Part shown: piece after piece, positions 1 to 12,929 of the stretch
How the letters are laid out: each line of letters begins with the position of its first letter
How positions within the stretch are numbered: the stretch's first letter is position 1
Origin: Bryum argenteum
Taxonomy: Eukaryota > Streptophyta > Bryopsida > Bryales > Bryaceae
NCBI GenBank assembly: GCA_037043015.1
Contig: CM073321.1
Location: 1,989,001 to 2,053,000, forward strand
Direction: 5' to 3'
DNA: 64,000 nt
Notes under the pieces: model-generated
Databases searched by the model: none
What the model saw: the letters and a program-made list of their open reading frames with translations, nothing else
Told to the model about the DNA's origin: nothing
Position numbers and translations under genes: made by a program

Positions 1-429
1 AAAACTGACAAATTCGTGAGTTTTGTTAAAAGCATCATGCCCTCTGAAGAAAGTATGGAATGCATTGTTCCATAACTTCATCTTACAGTTCTTGATGTAT
101 GCAGCCAAGGTTATAAGGCTCGTCGTGTACTTTGAGATTGATAACCGGTCTATCTTGACGCACGGTTTTGTCAATGATAATTGAAGCGTGCTCAGAAATC
201 TCTGGAAAAAGAGATAATACTGTTACCTGAATCAATAACATGGCAGTCATTAAACGTAATCAATATTTATTTGTAATTACAGCATATCATCGTTGTACAA
301 ATCACATCACATTCCCTCACATTGACTCAAAACTCAAAGGAAATCAAATTAGGTTAGACCTTACAGAGAATACATTTAAGCTCATATAGGAGAAATCAAG
401 AAACATTTAATGAAATCAGTACAATTAAA

Positions 430-3400
430 TTTAACGAAAACTCACTCCGGCCCAAAAGCACGCCTTGGCAAGAAAGACACCAAGTTTCTCCTCGTTGGTG
501 GGCTTGAGGGGCAATATGCGAGCCTCATGTGTTGATGCATTTGATATTATAAGTAGCAGATGCTTTTGCAGTAATAGTCAACTGCAGCTTTCAATGTTTA
601 GCTCAGGTGTAATAAAATTAAGACCATAGTGAAGCCCAATCTGTAAAGAAGATACCAATTTATTAGAATCAAGGGAGTCATTGGATTACTTGTAGAATGA
701 AAAATGGATTTTAGAAGTAGAGTTCATACCACTCGAAGCCATCCCTCTGTCAACTCCGGGTTTGCCACAGCAACTAGTTCTGACATTTTCTTATGAAGTG
801 CCTCGGCTCTCTTTTTAGTAGCAGCTTTCATAGCAATTGTTTTTTCAGGAGGAGACACATTTCAGTTTCATTGCTCCACAAGTTGTTGAACACCCTCATG
901 TGCTGCAAGTCCAAGTTCGTGATGTAAAAAAATAGACTTTGTCACTCAAAAGCTTATTCTTTACCTTTGTTTGTCATTTTAATTTAGTTCATTTTAATAT
1001 ATCTTATGGTAAACAGTTGCATAGAACAATATACGAAGTATATCAAATGTCACCTGTACTTTTAGTGAAAATAGATAAATAACTCAATCAACAAAGGAGA
1101 CATCCTCATCCCTAATATAAGCAAGTGTGCTAATTCATATATAGATCATATCGGGAAGATGAAGTTCGTGAATACATCCAAATTCAATGTATACCACGTC
1201 TTCTTTGCAATTTTGGGATTTCTTGCACCTCTTAATCTCCAATGAAGACAATATATCTTAATATTGTTTAAGTGGCATGAAACCATACTTCTGAACTCGA
1301 AACAAGTTGTGAACAAGGTTAATCTTAACGTGAGAGTCTTCAGTATGTCTGCAATTATCAATCAAAAAGAGGACATTAGCATATCATAATACTAGTGCAC
1401 TCAAAGTAATTTACATAGATAAATATCCAACAAAAGAAATAAAACTTACTTGTTGATATTATGCATCACTTGCATAACAACATCAATTTTTCCTTTTGTG
1501 TCAAGGAGGATGTTGTCCACTAAGTAATGCCAAGCTTCTTCTTTTTTGTGAAGCCTTTGAATATGATTCAACCAAGCCTGACGTCTGTAGTTACCGTCAC
1601 ATACAAAGAACATCAAATTCTTGAAACTAGCCAACTCTAGAACGGACTGAACAAAGGAATTGAATTATTCATTCTTACTATTCTAAATGGGACCCCAGGA
1701 TGCTTCATCAGCTTGAGTAACCTCATGTGCTTTTCCTTCTTCATCTGTTATTGTCACATAGAAATCAGAAGAGCCTTCTCTATAACCATGGACAAATTCT
1801 TGCTCTAATTTAGCAAGATCAGTTGAGAGTGTTGGCCTCACCATAGGCATGGCCAACATCCTACATAGGGGGATATTAAACCTCGATGAGCTAAAAGGTT
1901 GGACTCTCAGATGATAGATCGTGGTCACGGATTCCAATTTCTGATGGGATTTGATGACATCTTCATCTCCATGAAATGCATCTTTTTCTTCAAGCCCCTC
2001 TACAGCCTCATCTTGACCTTCATCAGAATCTTAACCAATTGCATTCTCTCTTGAAGCTTGAGTCGTTGCTGGTGATGAATCAGCGGGTACATCCTGAGCG
2101 ATGGGAATCTCTACCTACAAAACAAAGTTCAATATTTAAATGATAAAGGACTAAGGTAGTAGGTATATCTGAGTCGCATAATAATTAACTAAATCAAACT
2201 ACCTACAAAGTTAATCTTACTAGAATTTACACGACATCTACAAACAGAAATAAAAATCATCAACCAAAACAAAAATCGACCGCCAACATTAGAAACTACC
2301 ATTGAGATATTGAACTTCACACATTCACCTAGTTCTCGTTCAAAGACGCCGCATCTCCACCATAGTAGTCTTTCTTAGTGTCCATGTGAAGCACCTGAGA
2401 AAAATCAATCAATGTTGGTCAACGATTAACCAAGTGATACTAATTCCAATTGGTTACATGTACTTCAAGAAAGTTGGATGAGGCTCTAGATAGGTGAACG
2501 CAATAGATCAATCTTTGTACGTGCTCAGCATGCGTCTCCTAAACCGAGACAAATATTTCCAGAATCATTTATTAGCTCTCTCAAACACTCAAAAACAAGG
2601 TATAGCATCCTTGCTAAGAGTGCCTCATCGTCCGCCAAGTATTATCTCAATACCGAGACACCCATTTTTGGATTGCCGTGCCAACTACCAGACATTGCTT
2701 ACTAGTGTCTCGATACTGAGACAGGCAGGTGCGGGGCGAAGGTAGAAAGCGCTTCAACCTAGTGTTTCAACCCAGAGTGCATCAAAAGTTGCTACCACAA
2801 TATCAAATGACGAGCTCGATTTACAAAGAAAGAGAGATTAGGACATAATTGTCGTGGAGCTAATTGTAACAGTTTTATAGACATGTGATAGAACTAGTGG
2901 AATTCTACACCATTCACAGTATCATTCAAATTAGAGAACCACATGCTCTCACTATCGCAAAGTACAAGCAATTATCCTACATGTAAGTTTAAAGGGAGAC
3001 GAGGAATCACAGGCATGGTTATTGAGACATTGTATCAACTGCGTTCAAAATTCTTTACCAAGCCTAAGTGTTTTTGAGATCCAGCTTCTGATAAGTGACA
3101 GAATACAACCCGAAAATTGCGTAGACATTGCTTACTTAGTTTCACCTTTCAATATCAGACATTGCTTAGTAGTGTCTCGGTAGCAAGACGCGCCGGTGCG
3201 TGGACAAAGGGAGAAAGCAAGAACCAAGATCGATGCACACCTGAGAAAAGACCTAAGAATCGAGGTATGAAATTCTACAGTGTTTCAACTCAGTATTACT
3301 CCGCTCCTCCCCTTCCCACCTGCCTGACAAATTCCCTTTCTCCATGATCGATCCGCACGCAGCAGGGATTGCCTCCTGAGGCAGAGTTTAGGGCGAAACC

Positions 3401-4079
3401 AGATCCTCATCTCATCCAGCTCAATCAATACGTGCACATACTCGATCTATTGCAGAAAGAAAACTCACAAATGTTGTAAGAACCACTGTGCGCCGGTGCG
3501 TGGGCAAAGGTGGAAAGCGAGAACCAAGATCAATGCTCACAAATCTGAGGATACGAGAAAAGCGAACCTTCAGAGGAAAGGTGGAAGAAGTAAACCCCAG
3601 GCTCCACGAAGAGCACTATAAATTGATGACCTAGTGAGTTGGACTGTTTAAGCGGGCACTGTTCCCAACTTCTTCGTTCAACGTGGTGACAAATCGACAC
3701 GTTTTTAACCAATTTTTTCTTAAAGATATCTGCTGCTCATCGTTTCGTGCAATCAAACATTGTTTGATTGTGCAAACAGATCCAACCTCGGTAGCGTTTT
3801 AAATTAGTGGGATGATTGTTATGAAATGCAAAATATGAGCACGTTTCAGTTATTGAGTCAATTCGCGTTTCTTCACTCATGCATCAATAGCATCTGAAAC
3901 CTTGTTTGGTTATTTGTTTAGATAATGAAACAATGAAAGAAACCAAAGCTGGTTGATATCATACAGTTGGTATGGTTGTAAGTATTTACCTCTTGCCCAT
4001 AATTATGCAGATCATTAATCATGTCGTCTTCACAATCGTCTAAAACTTCATCGACACAATTGAATGCTCTCTTGCTACG
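430..4079 (-). pseudogene. Decayed multi-exon gene with ParB/Srx-like DGNxR motif
   Basis: I read at least six minus-strand exons with GT-AG borders: 4079-3990, 2394-2329, 2114-1450, 1348 to about 1140, about 888-726, and a terminal piece near 535-446. The 2114-1450 exon encodes an acidic stretch, then FYVTITDEEGKAHEV and FFVCDGNYRRQAWLNHI; DG(N/Q)HRxxA is the signature of ParB/sulfiredoxin-like folds. It joins in phase to 1348 (HTEDSHVKINLVHNLFRVQK). The reading frame is clearly protein-like but is broken by TAA, TAG and TGA codons, most explicable by C-to-T change (CAA to TAA, TGG to TAG, CGA to TGA). The exon at 4079-3990 reads RSKRAFNCVDEVLDDCEDD. The same kind of motif occurs in the long gene at 39-45 kb. 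The function is unknown; I infer a transposon-associated gene. The exon boundaries are inferred from splice motifs only. Confidence 0.5.
2689..3540. repeat. Dispersed direct repeats (three partial copies)
   Basis: Partial copies lie at about 2689-2770, 3158-3260 and 3491-3540. They share CAGACATTGCTTA, TAGTGTCTCG and GGTGCGTGG with AGAACCAAGAT. The repeats sit inside what would be a long intron of the decayed minus-strand gene. I see no coding potential of their own; the small plus-strand ORFs here are chance. Confidence 0.5.
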
Positions 4080-4381
4080 CTGAGTCTACAACAATAATGG
4101 GTAAGTAATTATCAGCTAAGAACTTGACCTATATATATGATTTGAATGCAAACAAAAACTAAACCTGTCTCTGTGAGAGCATGTTATTGCTCTCTTTTGA
4201 TGTTATTGTTTATTTGTTACTTTTATAAATGAATTGTTAATTAGCAAATGTCATTTTGAAGTAGATTGGTGAAATTAAGATAATTAAGTTTTGAATACAA
4301 TATGCATGTTTGAGGATGGTTGTTGTAAGGCCTTGGATAGGATGTTTGGCATTTATTTAAGCTTTAGATTAGATTTAGTGT

Positions 4382-4473
4382 GGAAGGGCTAGAGGAGGAA
4401 TGAATCCCCCTAGTGGATCCATAGTTTGATGGGGAAGGACTAGAGGAGGAATGAATCCCCCTAGTGGATCCTT
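4382..4473. repeat. Two 51-bp tandem copies
   Basis: The core GGAGGAATGAATCCCCCTAG with flanking bases occurs twice at a spacing of about 51 bp. A shorter duplicated unit (CCATGGAGGATGGAGCG) follows at about 4652-4690. The wider 4.1-5.5 kb stretch has no convincing gene; its layout could be part of an LTR, but I found no primer-binding site. Confidence 0.6.
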
Positions 4474-4974
4474 AATTAGAAATAGGGTTAGTTGCTTGAT
4501 TAAGAGTTAGATGTTTTACCATTGGCCTTGCACAATTAACCTCGGGTGTTCATATTTGTGTTTGAGACTTGATTGTTTTGGTCTTGTCCAATTGACTTTG
4601 TGGTGGCAATTGTGAGTTACATTCGTTTGTAGGGGTTCTTCAAGGTGGAGGGCCATGGAGGATGGAGCGCCATGGAGGATGGAGCGTTATTCATCCATGG
4701 AGGCCTTAGATTAGGGCCTTAGGGTTAGGGTGAGCCGCCTCTTTGGCGGCTCCTCCATTTGTACTTAAGAGCTTGTTTTCAAGCTACAATCAATCAATCA
4801 ATCCATTCCCCTCTTGTTCATTGATTCATGTTGGTGTTCTCCCTCTCCCTCTTCTAATGCTTAGTTAGTGAAGAGAAGGAAGGCCATGGGCCTCCTTCTC
4901 TCTCTTCTTGCTCCCCTCTTTCCTTGTTTTTGCTCTTCCTTGTAGATTGTTGTCATTTGCTCATCTCCTTGGAA

Positions 4975-5350
4975 GTGCCTCTCAGTCAAATAGCCATCAG
5001 TCCCTCGGTTTTAGTCCAAATCGATTGAGATTTGGGATGCTGGTAGATCTCCTCAGTAGCTTTCTTTTGGTATATGGCTCGTCCAATTCCGATCTGTAGG
5101 GAGGGAGAAATCACCTCCCAAAGTCAGTAGTGTTGAAGGTGTTCTCGGCCGGATGGTATAAAAACAAGGCCCAGTCAAATGGCAATCAGTCCTAGGTTTT
5201 TTGTCCTATGCTTTTGAGATTTTCAGGGTAGATGCACAATTAAGTTGGCTTTCTAAAAAGCTAATGCACGCCCAATTCCGAGCTAGGATGGAGAAATGGC
5301 GGCCTAGAATCTGAAGGGTACTTAAAAATGCATCCGGCCGGTGGTTTCTT
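4975..5350. repeat. Imperfect tandem duplication of about 185-190 bp
   Basis: Copy one (about 4980-5160) and copy two (about 5172-5350) share, in order, CAGTCAAATxGCxATCAGTCC, TTTTGAGATTT-like, CCAATTCCGA and CGGCCGG. No coding frame is maintained between the copies. Confidence 0.5.
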
Positions 5351-5359
5351 CTTGTTCTT

Positions 5360-6600
5360 TCCCTTGTTCTTCATCCTCTCCTTGTTTCCCTTCTTCCCTT
5401 CTTCATTTCTCTTGTGATCTTGATCCTTGTGACCAATTGCCACCCCAAAGTGGTTTTTTGGCTCACAGTCTCGAAGGGCAAAGTACTTTGATCAAATAAA
5501 TGTCAATACAAAAAATGATTATGGGCCTAAACCGTATCAATTATCCTACATAAAACATAACATTACGATTGCAGATAAATGAATATCATCAGGATTGAAA
5601 ACATACAACACCTCATTACACCCTTCGTATAGAGGGGTTTCTTCATCTGTTACTAGAAAAAGAACAATGGGAGCAACCGCTGAGACATCAAATGCCTTAT
5701 TTCCTTTAAACCTCTACTTGTACCCCTAGAAGAAATACCCCCTTGTCTACCCATTGTCCGCCGCAAAATATACGGAGTCTCGACGTTCTCTCGTGATTCT
5801 AACCTTGGCATCCTCTCTTTTGGCCACTGTTTTGCAATAGTCTTCCTTACTTCCTATCTGCTCTTGCTCTTGATCTAGTGATCATCTCTACCAAATACTG
5901 AAGTGCACAGACCCTTTATATGTTAGTCTAATATAATGAATATTCTAGAGTTGGCATAATCTACATAATTCCATAGATATATCAAATCAATGAACACTTT
6001 TTCAAATTACAAGACATTTATTGTAAGAGTTTTATGAATCTAATAATTAACTAAATTTGCCAATGCTAGGATATACTCACGAAGATCTTATCCTGCAATG
6101 ACTTATATTTGGTAGCTCGAAAGTTATGACTATTATTTTGGTAGTATTCAAATTATGACTAGTTTTGACTATCAAACAACTTGTCAAGTAATGTATATAT
6201 GACGGTGATCACTTAACAAGTCATCACACAGCCATTAAAGACCTTCCTTTTAATCTATAACTGCAGAGCTACTATTTTGCTCTCTGCAATATTTGTGGTG
6301 GTTGTCATTTTTTTTACGTGATTTGCTAATCTATATTGTATCTTTCCTAATTTAAAATGTATGCCAACATTTGGAATCTACTATTTGAAAACACTTCAAC
6401 AAATCAACTTTTGCATGTATATGATACGACCACCTAGCAGACATAGGTTACAACTTTTCCAGCAATCTTTTACCTTAGTTACTGTACACAACTCACTATT
6501 ACCTTCTCAAACTCTGCTAACTATCATATAGATTACAAGTTTACACTATAATTTTTTCCTTGTTATATATTCTTGCTATTCCAATGCTCAGAGTACAAAC
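5360..6600. other. No gene recognised
   Basis: This is AT-rich sequence between the duplicated block and the MULE-like gene. I see only short chance ORFs and no RNA gene. Confidence 0.5.
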
Positions 6601-6642
6601 TGCAGTTCAAGTCTTTCAGTAGATGTGTATTGAATTCAGTGA

Positions 6643-8757
6643 TTGAGCGGTACATTGTGGAATACTACGGCCTTTCTTTGTGCTGATCATCATTCTGTTC
6701 CAATCCTCTTTCCATTAGGCCAAGACGGTCATGCTAAAGTCACTTGTACAACATTAAGTTTGAAGTTTCAGTTTCATGAGGAAAGTGTCTTTGTCGAAGA
6801 AGAAGTTTTTGACGATAATACCAGTCTACTTTTACATGCAATTGGTCAGACTAGAGGAGAGAATGACGCCGGTACGTTGTGGTTATTGAAGCCCAAAAAA
6901 TATTGTGTTTAAGGAGTCTCATAGTCTGTGTTAGATGATTCCACTGAACTTCTAACACCCAGAGAGTCGTCCACTATTAGCATTGAGAGACCAGTATTGT
7001 CAAGAGTCAAAATTGAGTGCGGTCTAGAAACAATTTATGAGTTGAGTGATGACTGTGATAGTGAGGTTGTGGTTATGTGATCAGAGAGTGAAGTACAAGG
7101 TACCCTATGTCCAAACGCACATTGTAAGGGATCAACTCCCCTTATTAGTCTTTCTCGTACTTTTGGTCAGTCCCAGGTTGGAACAAGTTACAAGTATCAT
7201 TGATTCATTGATGCGTCTTAGAGCTCGTAAACGATCTAAGAATGTCTTATCTCGAATTAACTTCAATGTAATCAAACTCCAGCAGGTTGATTACCTCCCC
7301 ATCGTTACAATGGAGATGTTATCTTTGAACTTCCTCCATAAGGTGAATACGGTTAGAACACAAAGGCCAAGCAGCTTTGTGGAATTAATAGGCGGAACGA
7401 TGGCCATGCTTGGTCTTGTACAATTACATCAAATATTAAAAATGATGTGAATCTTCTGTTTCGTATATCTTCTTGTTTGGGGCACTTCCGTTGCGACAAC
7501 GGTGATTGTGAGTATCTTTGGCAAGACCACAAAACTTTTGATTTGAATTAAATTGAGTGAGATGAATTATTTGAGAAGGTGTTTGAGGAAGGGGTCCATG
7601 CCACCCACTCGTTGGACCGTTGTTTGCAAATCCTGTAATGTCCCCCCCACTTGTGTAGCGATCTGTGCTGCCAAGATCTACTATGTCACTGCGACATTCC
7701 AGATGACAAGGACTTGTGTGCACTTAGGATGTCACAACCATCCCGTCAAGTCAAGTGATCATCTGGACTTCATTGAACTAACAAACACCTTCATTGCAGA
7801 GCAAGTTGAACGCACTCCATAACCCACTCGCTGCGCTATTGTGCTTGAAACTGCAAAGGAAGTACTGGGCCCACTCCTCCTTCCTAAGGAAGGAGAACTA
7901 CAGAAGATCTTAAAACTAGACGCACTGCTAGTCATTTTTTATCAATGTTAGCACCTCACCTCTCCCAACATTTGTAACGCTGTTACAACATTCAAAACTA
8001 TCTGTGGCTTTGGAGTCATGGACAGTATTAACCAATTACACGATGCTAGCAATTGGAAGTCCGTCCAAAAGAATATGTTTCTAGGGCAAGATGGGGACAT
8101 GGATAAGGTCTTTGTCTTCAAAGTATGTGAAGTGAGGCCGGGTAGCGGAGTGGATCTCGTGAAGCGAATGCAATCTCAGGTGACTTGGAGAATGCGTGGA
8201 TAATGTTTGACCACGTCAAATGTGTTAGATCGGAGGACAATGGCTTGTCACGTTTATGATTCTACATATTGCACAGTCATGACGATTGCAATACGCGACA
8301 TATTGTCTGATGACACAACAACCCAATCGGTAGGCTGGAAGAATCCGAATGCCATTATAGCAAAGCACGATGTTGAGAATGTGAATTTCAAGGGCTTCAG
8401 AGCCGACAGCGCCCATGCTAATTGGAATGCGGTTCGCATCATCTATGGGAGCAGAAATGCGTCTGAGAAAATGATTGACAAATAAAGGTTTTGCTTCTTC
8501 CATTGGACCCAATCCCTAGAAAAGCACACAAATGATGACATCGAGCAAGACCTCCAAACTCAACATCGGAAACTTTGTTAGCAGTACAAGAGTGTCACGT
8601 CAATGGCAGAAGTCGAAACAAAGTTTCAAGCTATTTGAGCATGGTGGATGTCATCTGGGGCGGCGACTGAGCAAGGATTACCCCGACTCGAACTATGGCT
8701 AGCCTTCTGGCACTTCCGATATCGCCAATGGGGAGGCTTCATGGAGCTGGTAAACTC
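6643..8757 (+). pseudogene. MULE-type transposase, N-terminal and catalytic half (interrupted)
   Basis: Several frames must be combined. The most recognisable part is 8,207-8,757: MACHVYDSTYCTVMTIAIRD (probable first catalytic Asp), FKGFRADSAHANWNAVRIIY (probable second Asp), CFFHWTQSL and LAFWHFRYRQWGGFMELVNS. This is the style of plant Mutator-like (MULE) transposases. An upstream stretch at 7,480-7,620 has a Cys-containing GHFRCDNGDCEYLW segment. Stops and frame changes are frequent, so the copy is decayed. The reading frame runs straight into the TTAC target duplication of the 37.6-kb element and resumes at 46,346, where a SWIM zinc finger follows. The N-terminal limit is uncertain because no good ATG is visible. 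Confidence 0.6.
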
Positions 8758-8761
8758 TTAC
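8758..8761. repeat. Target-site duplication TTAC, left
   Basis: It matches TTAC at 46,342-46,345. The four bases are short, so the main support is the inverted repeats and the restored MULE-like frame. Confidence 0.65.
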
Positions 8762-8789
8762 AACACGTAATTCGTTATAACGGGAATAT
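8762..8789 (+). repeat. Left terminal inverted repeat of the outer element
   Basis: It begins AACACGTAATTCGTTATAA and pairs with 46,314-46,341 on the opposite strand: 19 identical bases, then two mismatches in the next nine. Confidence 0.85.
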
Positions 8790-8832
8790 TCAAACTCTCA
8801 AAAACCAATCGACCTAAATTCCAACATATATA

Positions 8833-8908
8833 TCGAGCTAAACGCGCGTGTTTTAGAGCAAAACGCGCGTGAAGTAGAGCTAAACGCGCATGTGGTAGAG
8901 CTAAACTG
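8833..8908. repeat. Subterminal repeats, about 20 bp, four copies
   Basis: Four near-copies of AGAGCTAAACGCGCGTG lie 70-150 bp inside the left end. GAGCTAAA is the right arm of the palindrome found throughout the element, so these look like half-sites placed near the terminus. Confidence 0.7.
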
Positions 8909-9177
8909 AATACAAAAGATGATGAAAGTAGCAAAAGCAAAATGCATCCTGACAGCAATTTGCAAAAAGAGCACAAAAAAACGATAAACTCAATTAAACT
9001 GGGAATCGACAATCAACTCCGAAAATTTACAAACACTTGAATTGTTGACTTTAAGGCATAACAACTCTACCAACACTTAACTACGGATGAGAGGTAGGAC
9101 TTCTACGTGCATTTCTAAGATGAATGTATTGGCAAAAAGTCACGACACGATAAATTGACAGCTCAAATTGCACTGAG

Positions 9178-9204
9178 GTCATTTAGCTCGACTAGAGCTA
9201 AATT
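9178..9204. repeat. Single palindrome copy near the 3' end of the DUF7869-like gene
   Basis: CATTTAGCTCGACTAGAG with GCTAAATTGG is one copy of the 21-bp palindrome carrying one arm change. It lies downstream of the stop codon. Confidence 0.7.
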
Positions 9205-9234
9205 GGCATGCCCAAATAAACTAGCGATGTCAGG

Positions 9235-12174
9235 CTACTCCTCTCCACCATCGAACCGCTCAATACTTTGTTTGATGATGTCGATTTGACGCTCCGATAA
9301 TGAAATAACCGGACGCCGAAAGCCAAGTTTTGCACTTGATTTCCATGACGTAAAAATAGCATCAGCATGAAGCCATTCCGGAATGTGAATGTCTTCAACT
9401 TTCCATTTGAATGTCTTCTTCGTATCCCAACCAGCATAGGTTTTCTGAACAACACTATTTTTCGATGCAGGTTGAAAATATTGCATTTGAATACAGCCTC
9501 GATAGTTGTGATCAACATCGAAATCAGTTAGAGCCCTAGCAATCCGGAAAGGACGAGCATCCCCATCAGCTGGACGTAAAGCTACAAAATATCCAGCAAA
9601 AACATCTCGACCAACCCGAAACGACTCCCTTGGTCTATCACACAACCGTCCGATAAAGTGCGGATCACGCCCATATTCCTCTCGCAATTCGCCAGTATTT
9701 AAGAATTCTCGTGTCGCAGGTACTCGAGTTAAAGGCCAACACCCGTTCTTCAAAAATGAAGACACTTCTATAGGCTCAACCAATGCAAGCTTCACAGCTC
9801 GCCAATAGCGAATAACAAATTCATGACGCCGACCAAATTCTCCAGATATGTCCTCCGCACTTGAAGTCTCCCACATCTTAATAAACCCTCCAATGCCTTT
9901 TACAATGTCATCACGGATCTTCATGGAAATGGGCGCCAAAGGTTTCATCTGTAGGTAACATTGGTTTTCCTGTACTTCGGTCCTCTTTCCACAATTTTAT
10001 ACCTCCATTAGTAGAAGGTAACCACTCATTGTCTGTGCATAACATCTTATATTGCATCATGGGCCCTCCATTGTCATGCATGTAAAACTTGAACTGCTGA
10101 CCCTCCAAATGCCCAACTAGAATTTCATCTCTGGAACCAATGTAGTCTTTGATATAACCCTTGAAGTCAAGTATTTCCTCTATCAAATGAGGAATGACCG
10201 GCAGAGACTCCGCATCCATAAATGACTTCATCAACTGAGGAAGTGTGAGAAAGTCATTCTCTTTGAGATTCATGCTCCAACGTCCAAAGAGGGCGTCAAT
10301 GTCTTCGTGGGTATGTCCAACTAACAAGAAATTGACATATACTTCACGGAACACACCCATGTGTACCAGAAGAGACCAAAAGCAAAACATAAATCTATTC
10401 TTGTTGTCAGAAGCTGCGTTGTCCAGTTGCACATGCAAGACAGGAGGTAGCGGCTCCGCCACCCCAGAAACTTCACTTTCAGGTAGAAGAGAGTTTAAAC
10501 ACCCTTTTTTTCCAAACAATACAGCTTGAAATAAAGGCAGCGACCCCGAATTTGCGAATAATGACTTTGAATACGAGATCGGAACACCTTCTAGATCTCG
10601 TAAAAGCTTTAATATTGATCCAACACTGTGATTGCAATCACTTGGATAAATATCGAGCCCATAATGAGCATACCGGACATCGCTATGCCCGTGAGCAATC
10701 ATGCCAGTCACACCAATTGGGAGCTTCATCAATGCATCATTTGCCTTTGTTTTATGTGAAAATACAGGGCACGCAGTCTTTGCATGATCCATTTTGTCAT
10801 GTATTATACAAAGGACATCTCTCGGCCTCTGAATAGAAAGAGAACGATTTGAATAATAATACTCACGATGCGTTTCTTGATGATGCAAATGCTCCTCTAG
10901 CTTCTTGATCCACATATTCTCTTCACATGAATCAAGTACCATAGACTTGATCATTGTCTCCATCCTGTCACAAGTTGAGCAACGAGCAAAGTTGTCCCCA
11001 GGCGCCTTCTTTGAATACTCAGAAAATTTTGACCTCCTAATCCTGCTCAGTGTGCTCTGAGAAATAGACTTCAAGCCCAACCTCTCATTGATGTCATTGA
11101 TCCCGGGTATGGCATCCTTCCATCTGAAGGACGATGGCAAGGACCGAGAGATAACCTTCTCACCAGATGTCAACATCTTCGACCGGTGAGGCATATGATG
11201 AGCAGCATTGTCAATGAATGTCTTCAAAGTAGCAACAGCTTGCTTTACATGCAATCGTGGTTTCTTCTGACCAACATTCCCATGGTGCCGAGCACGTAGT
11301 CCAGCTGCAGCTTCTGCCTTCCTCCTGTAAAATGTGGAAATCGGAACTCCACTAATATGTTGCCATGCACGCGCGCAAACATCAATGCCTTCAGTCGTTA
11401 CCATCATCGTGCCGTCCGGAGCCTGATGAAAACGATTATGAACATCGATCTTGAAATGTGACTTAAATTTAAAACCCGACGCCTCGTACATCAACTTTCG
11501 GAGAGCCATAATTTTCTCACGAGGGAAAGGTTGGCAACAGTTCTTGCTGCAGCAAATCTTGCTTGCAACCAAGTTGACTGAATCTAACGTCAAGAGGTCC
11601 TCTTCCCTCTTGGTCCTTACAAATCGTTGGTTCCGTTCTCCCAAATCATACGGTCGCACCCCCTTCTTCTTTGGATGATCGCGGGCATAAACAGCGACGT
11701 TGAACTGATCAACTCGTAAATGATCAAGTAGTGACCAACCCTCATGCATAGCATGGCTGAGCTTCCAGCTCCTAGATCCATAAATGGTCTCAGCAGGTAC
11801 AAAGTCGAAATTTAAGCACTTCACAATCTGCACAACTACTTGATCTTCACATACAGGCTCGTCATTACTCTCAAGCATTCTTTCAGCGTCCAGAGTCTGA
11901 CAAATGCCTTCACCAACAACGTCCCCACTATCGTTGAGAAGTGTCACAAATTTCGTAACCCATTTACTTCTGGGCAGTCCGGGGCAATCTTTTAAGTGGT
12001 CCGGAAGAACAAGCTCAGAAGGACCATCCAAGTCCTAAAAGACCACAAACATAGACGAATTAGTACGAATGGATAAACTCAGAACAAAATTGTATTATGC
12101 AAAATAAATAAGTCCAGTACCTCTGAAAAAAGACGCTGAAAATCACCGTCGCCATCGGATTCACTCAATTCCAT
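9235..12174 (-). CDS. DUF7869-like putative DDE transposase, frameshifted
   Basis: I start at the ATG at 12,172-12,174. Exon one (12,174-12,121) encodes MELSESDGDGDFQRLFSE. An 86-bp intron (12,120-12,035, GTACTG to TTTTAG) joins in phase to DLDGPSEL, and the frame stays open to about 9,911. Visible motifs are a Cys cluster (CCSKNCCQPFP), a C-x2-C (RCSTCDRM), VLCIIHDKMDHAKT, LHVQLDNAASDNKNR and FLLVGHTHEDIDALFG. The last two are what I remember from DUF7869 proteins, and the acidic residues could be a DDE-type triad. Near 9,911-9,948 the frame must shift (one extra or two missing bases) to continue with KIRDDIVKGIGGF and end at 9,235. It is the best candidate for the transposase of the outer element. 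Its 5' leader exon seems to lie beyond the nested hAT, at 32.7-33.2 kb. Family 0.6, role 0.45. Confidence 0.6.
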
Positions 12175-12274
12175 GATAACCTGAATGCCAGCAATAAACA
12201 AACAATCATGAGAAATCACTGGTAACTTAATCTACGTGCAGTCAGAAATGTCTAAGACCATTGAGAATAAATGA

Positions 12275-12708
12275 CCATTTAGCTCGACTCGAGCTAGATG
12301 GGCTTCAAGATAAGAATCCAACACTTACTCACGATGCACGTGTATATTGAAGACCATTTAGATTGAGTCGAGCTAAATCGTCTTAAAGATCTTAATACAT
12401 GAACACCTTCGAGGTAAGCGTGGTGAACAGTTTTCTTAATGACCACTTAGCTCGACTCGAGCTAAATGGTCTTCAAAATAACTTTTCACCACTGACCGCG
12501 AAGAAGTTAAAGCTGGATGACCATTTAGCTCGACTCGAGCTAAATGGTCTTGAAGATCTTAATACATGACGCTTACCCCGAAGCATGTCGACGAGGAAGA
12601 CCATTTAGCTCGACTCGAGCTAAATGGTCATCAAGCTTCAACAGCTTCAAGGTAAGCGTGATGAACAGTTTTCTTAATGACCATTTAGCTCGACTCGAGC
12701 TAAATGGT
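12275..12708. repeat. Palindrome array, left part (6 copies)
   Basis: There are six copies of a 21-bp interrupted palindrome, arms TTTAGCTCGA and TCGAGCTAAA around one central base, at roughly 75-80-bp spacing. One copy (about 12,357) is degenerate. The spacers are also related (TTCACCACTGACC..., GTTAAAGCTGGATGACC). The array is in the 5' intron of the DUF7869-like gene and was continuous with 32,026-32,426 before the hAT inserted. Confidence 0.9.
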
Positions 12709-12732
12709 CTTCAAGATAACTGTTCACCACTC

Positions 12733-12740
12733 ACCACGAC
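12733..12740. repeat. 8-bp target-site duplication ACCACGAC, left
   Basis: It is identical to 32,001-32,008. Confidence 0.9.
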
Positions 12741-12929
12741 CAGGGTTGTTAAATCGGTCGACATTCGGGATAAACCTAGTCCGCGGACGTAGTCCGGACT
12801 ATGTCGATCGGGACCATAGTCTGGACCATGGTCCGGGGGGGGTAAATGGGAGTTACCCCGGTCCCTGGTAACTTCTGGGGCCGTTGGATCATCCATTTGG
12901 CTACATCTCAGCCGTTAAAATTTGATCCC

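Noticed and set aside
4150..4860. Solo LTR
   Set aside because: The composition and polyadenylation-like sequence are suggestive, but no matching TG...CA borders, primer-binding site or target duplication could be shown.
9930..10006. Intron to explain the frame break in the DUF7869-like gene
   Set aside because: A GTATAA donor and CCTACAG acceptor exist, but splicing them does not restore the frame.
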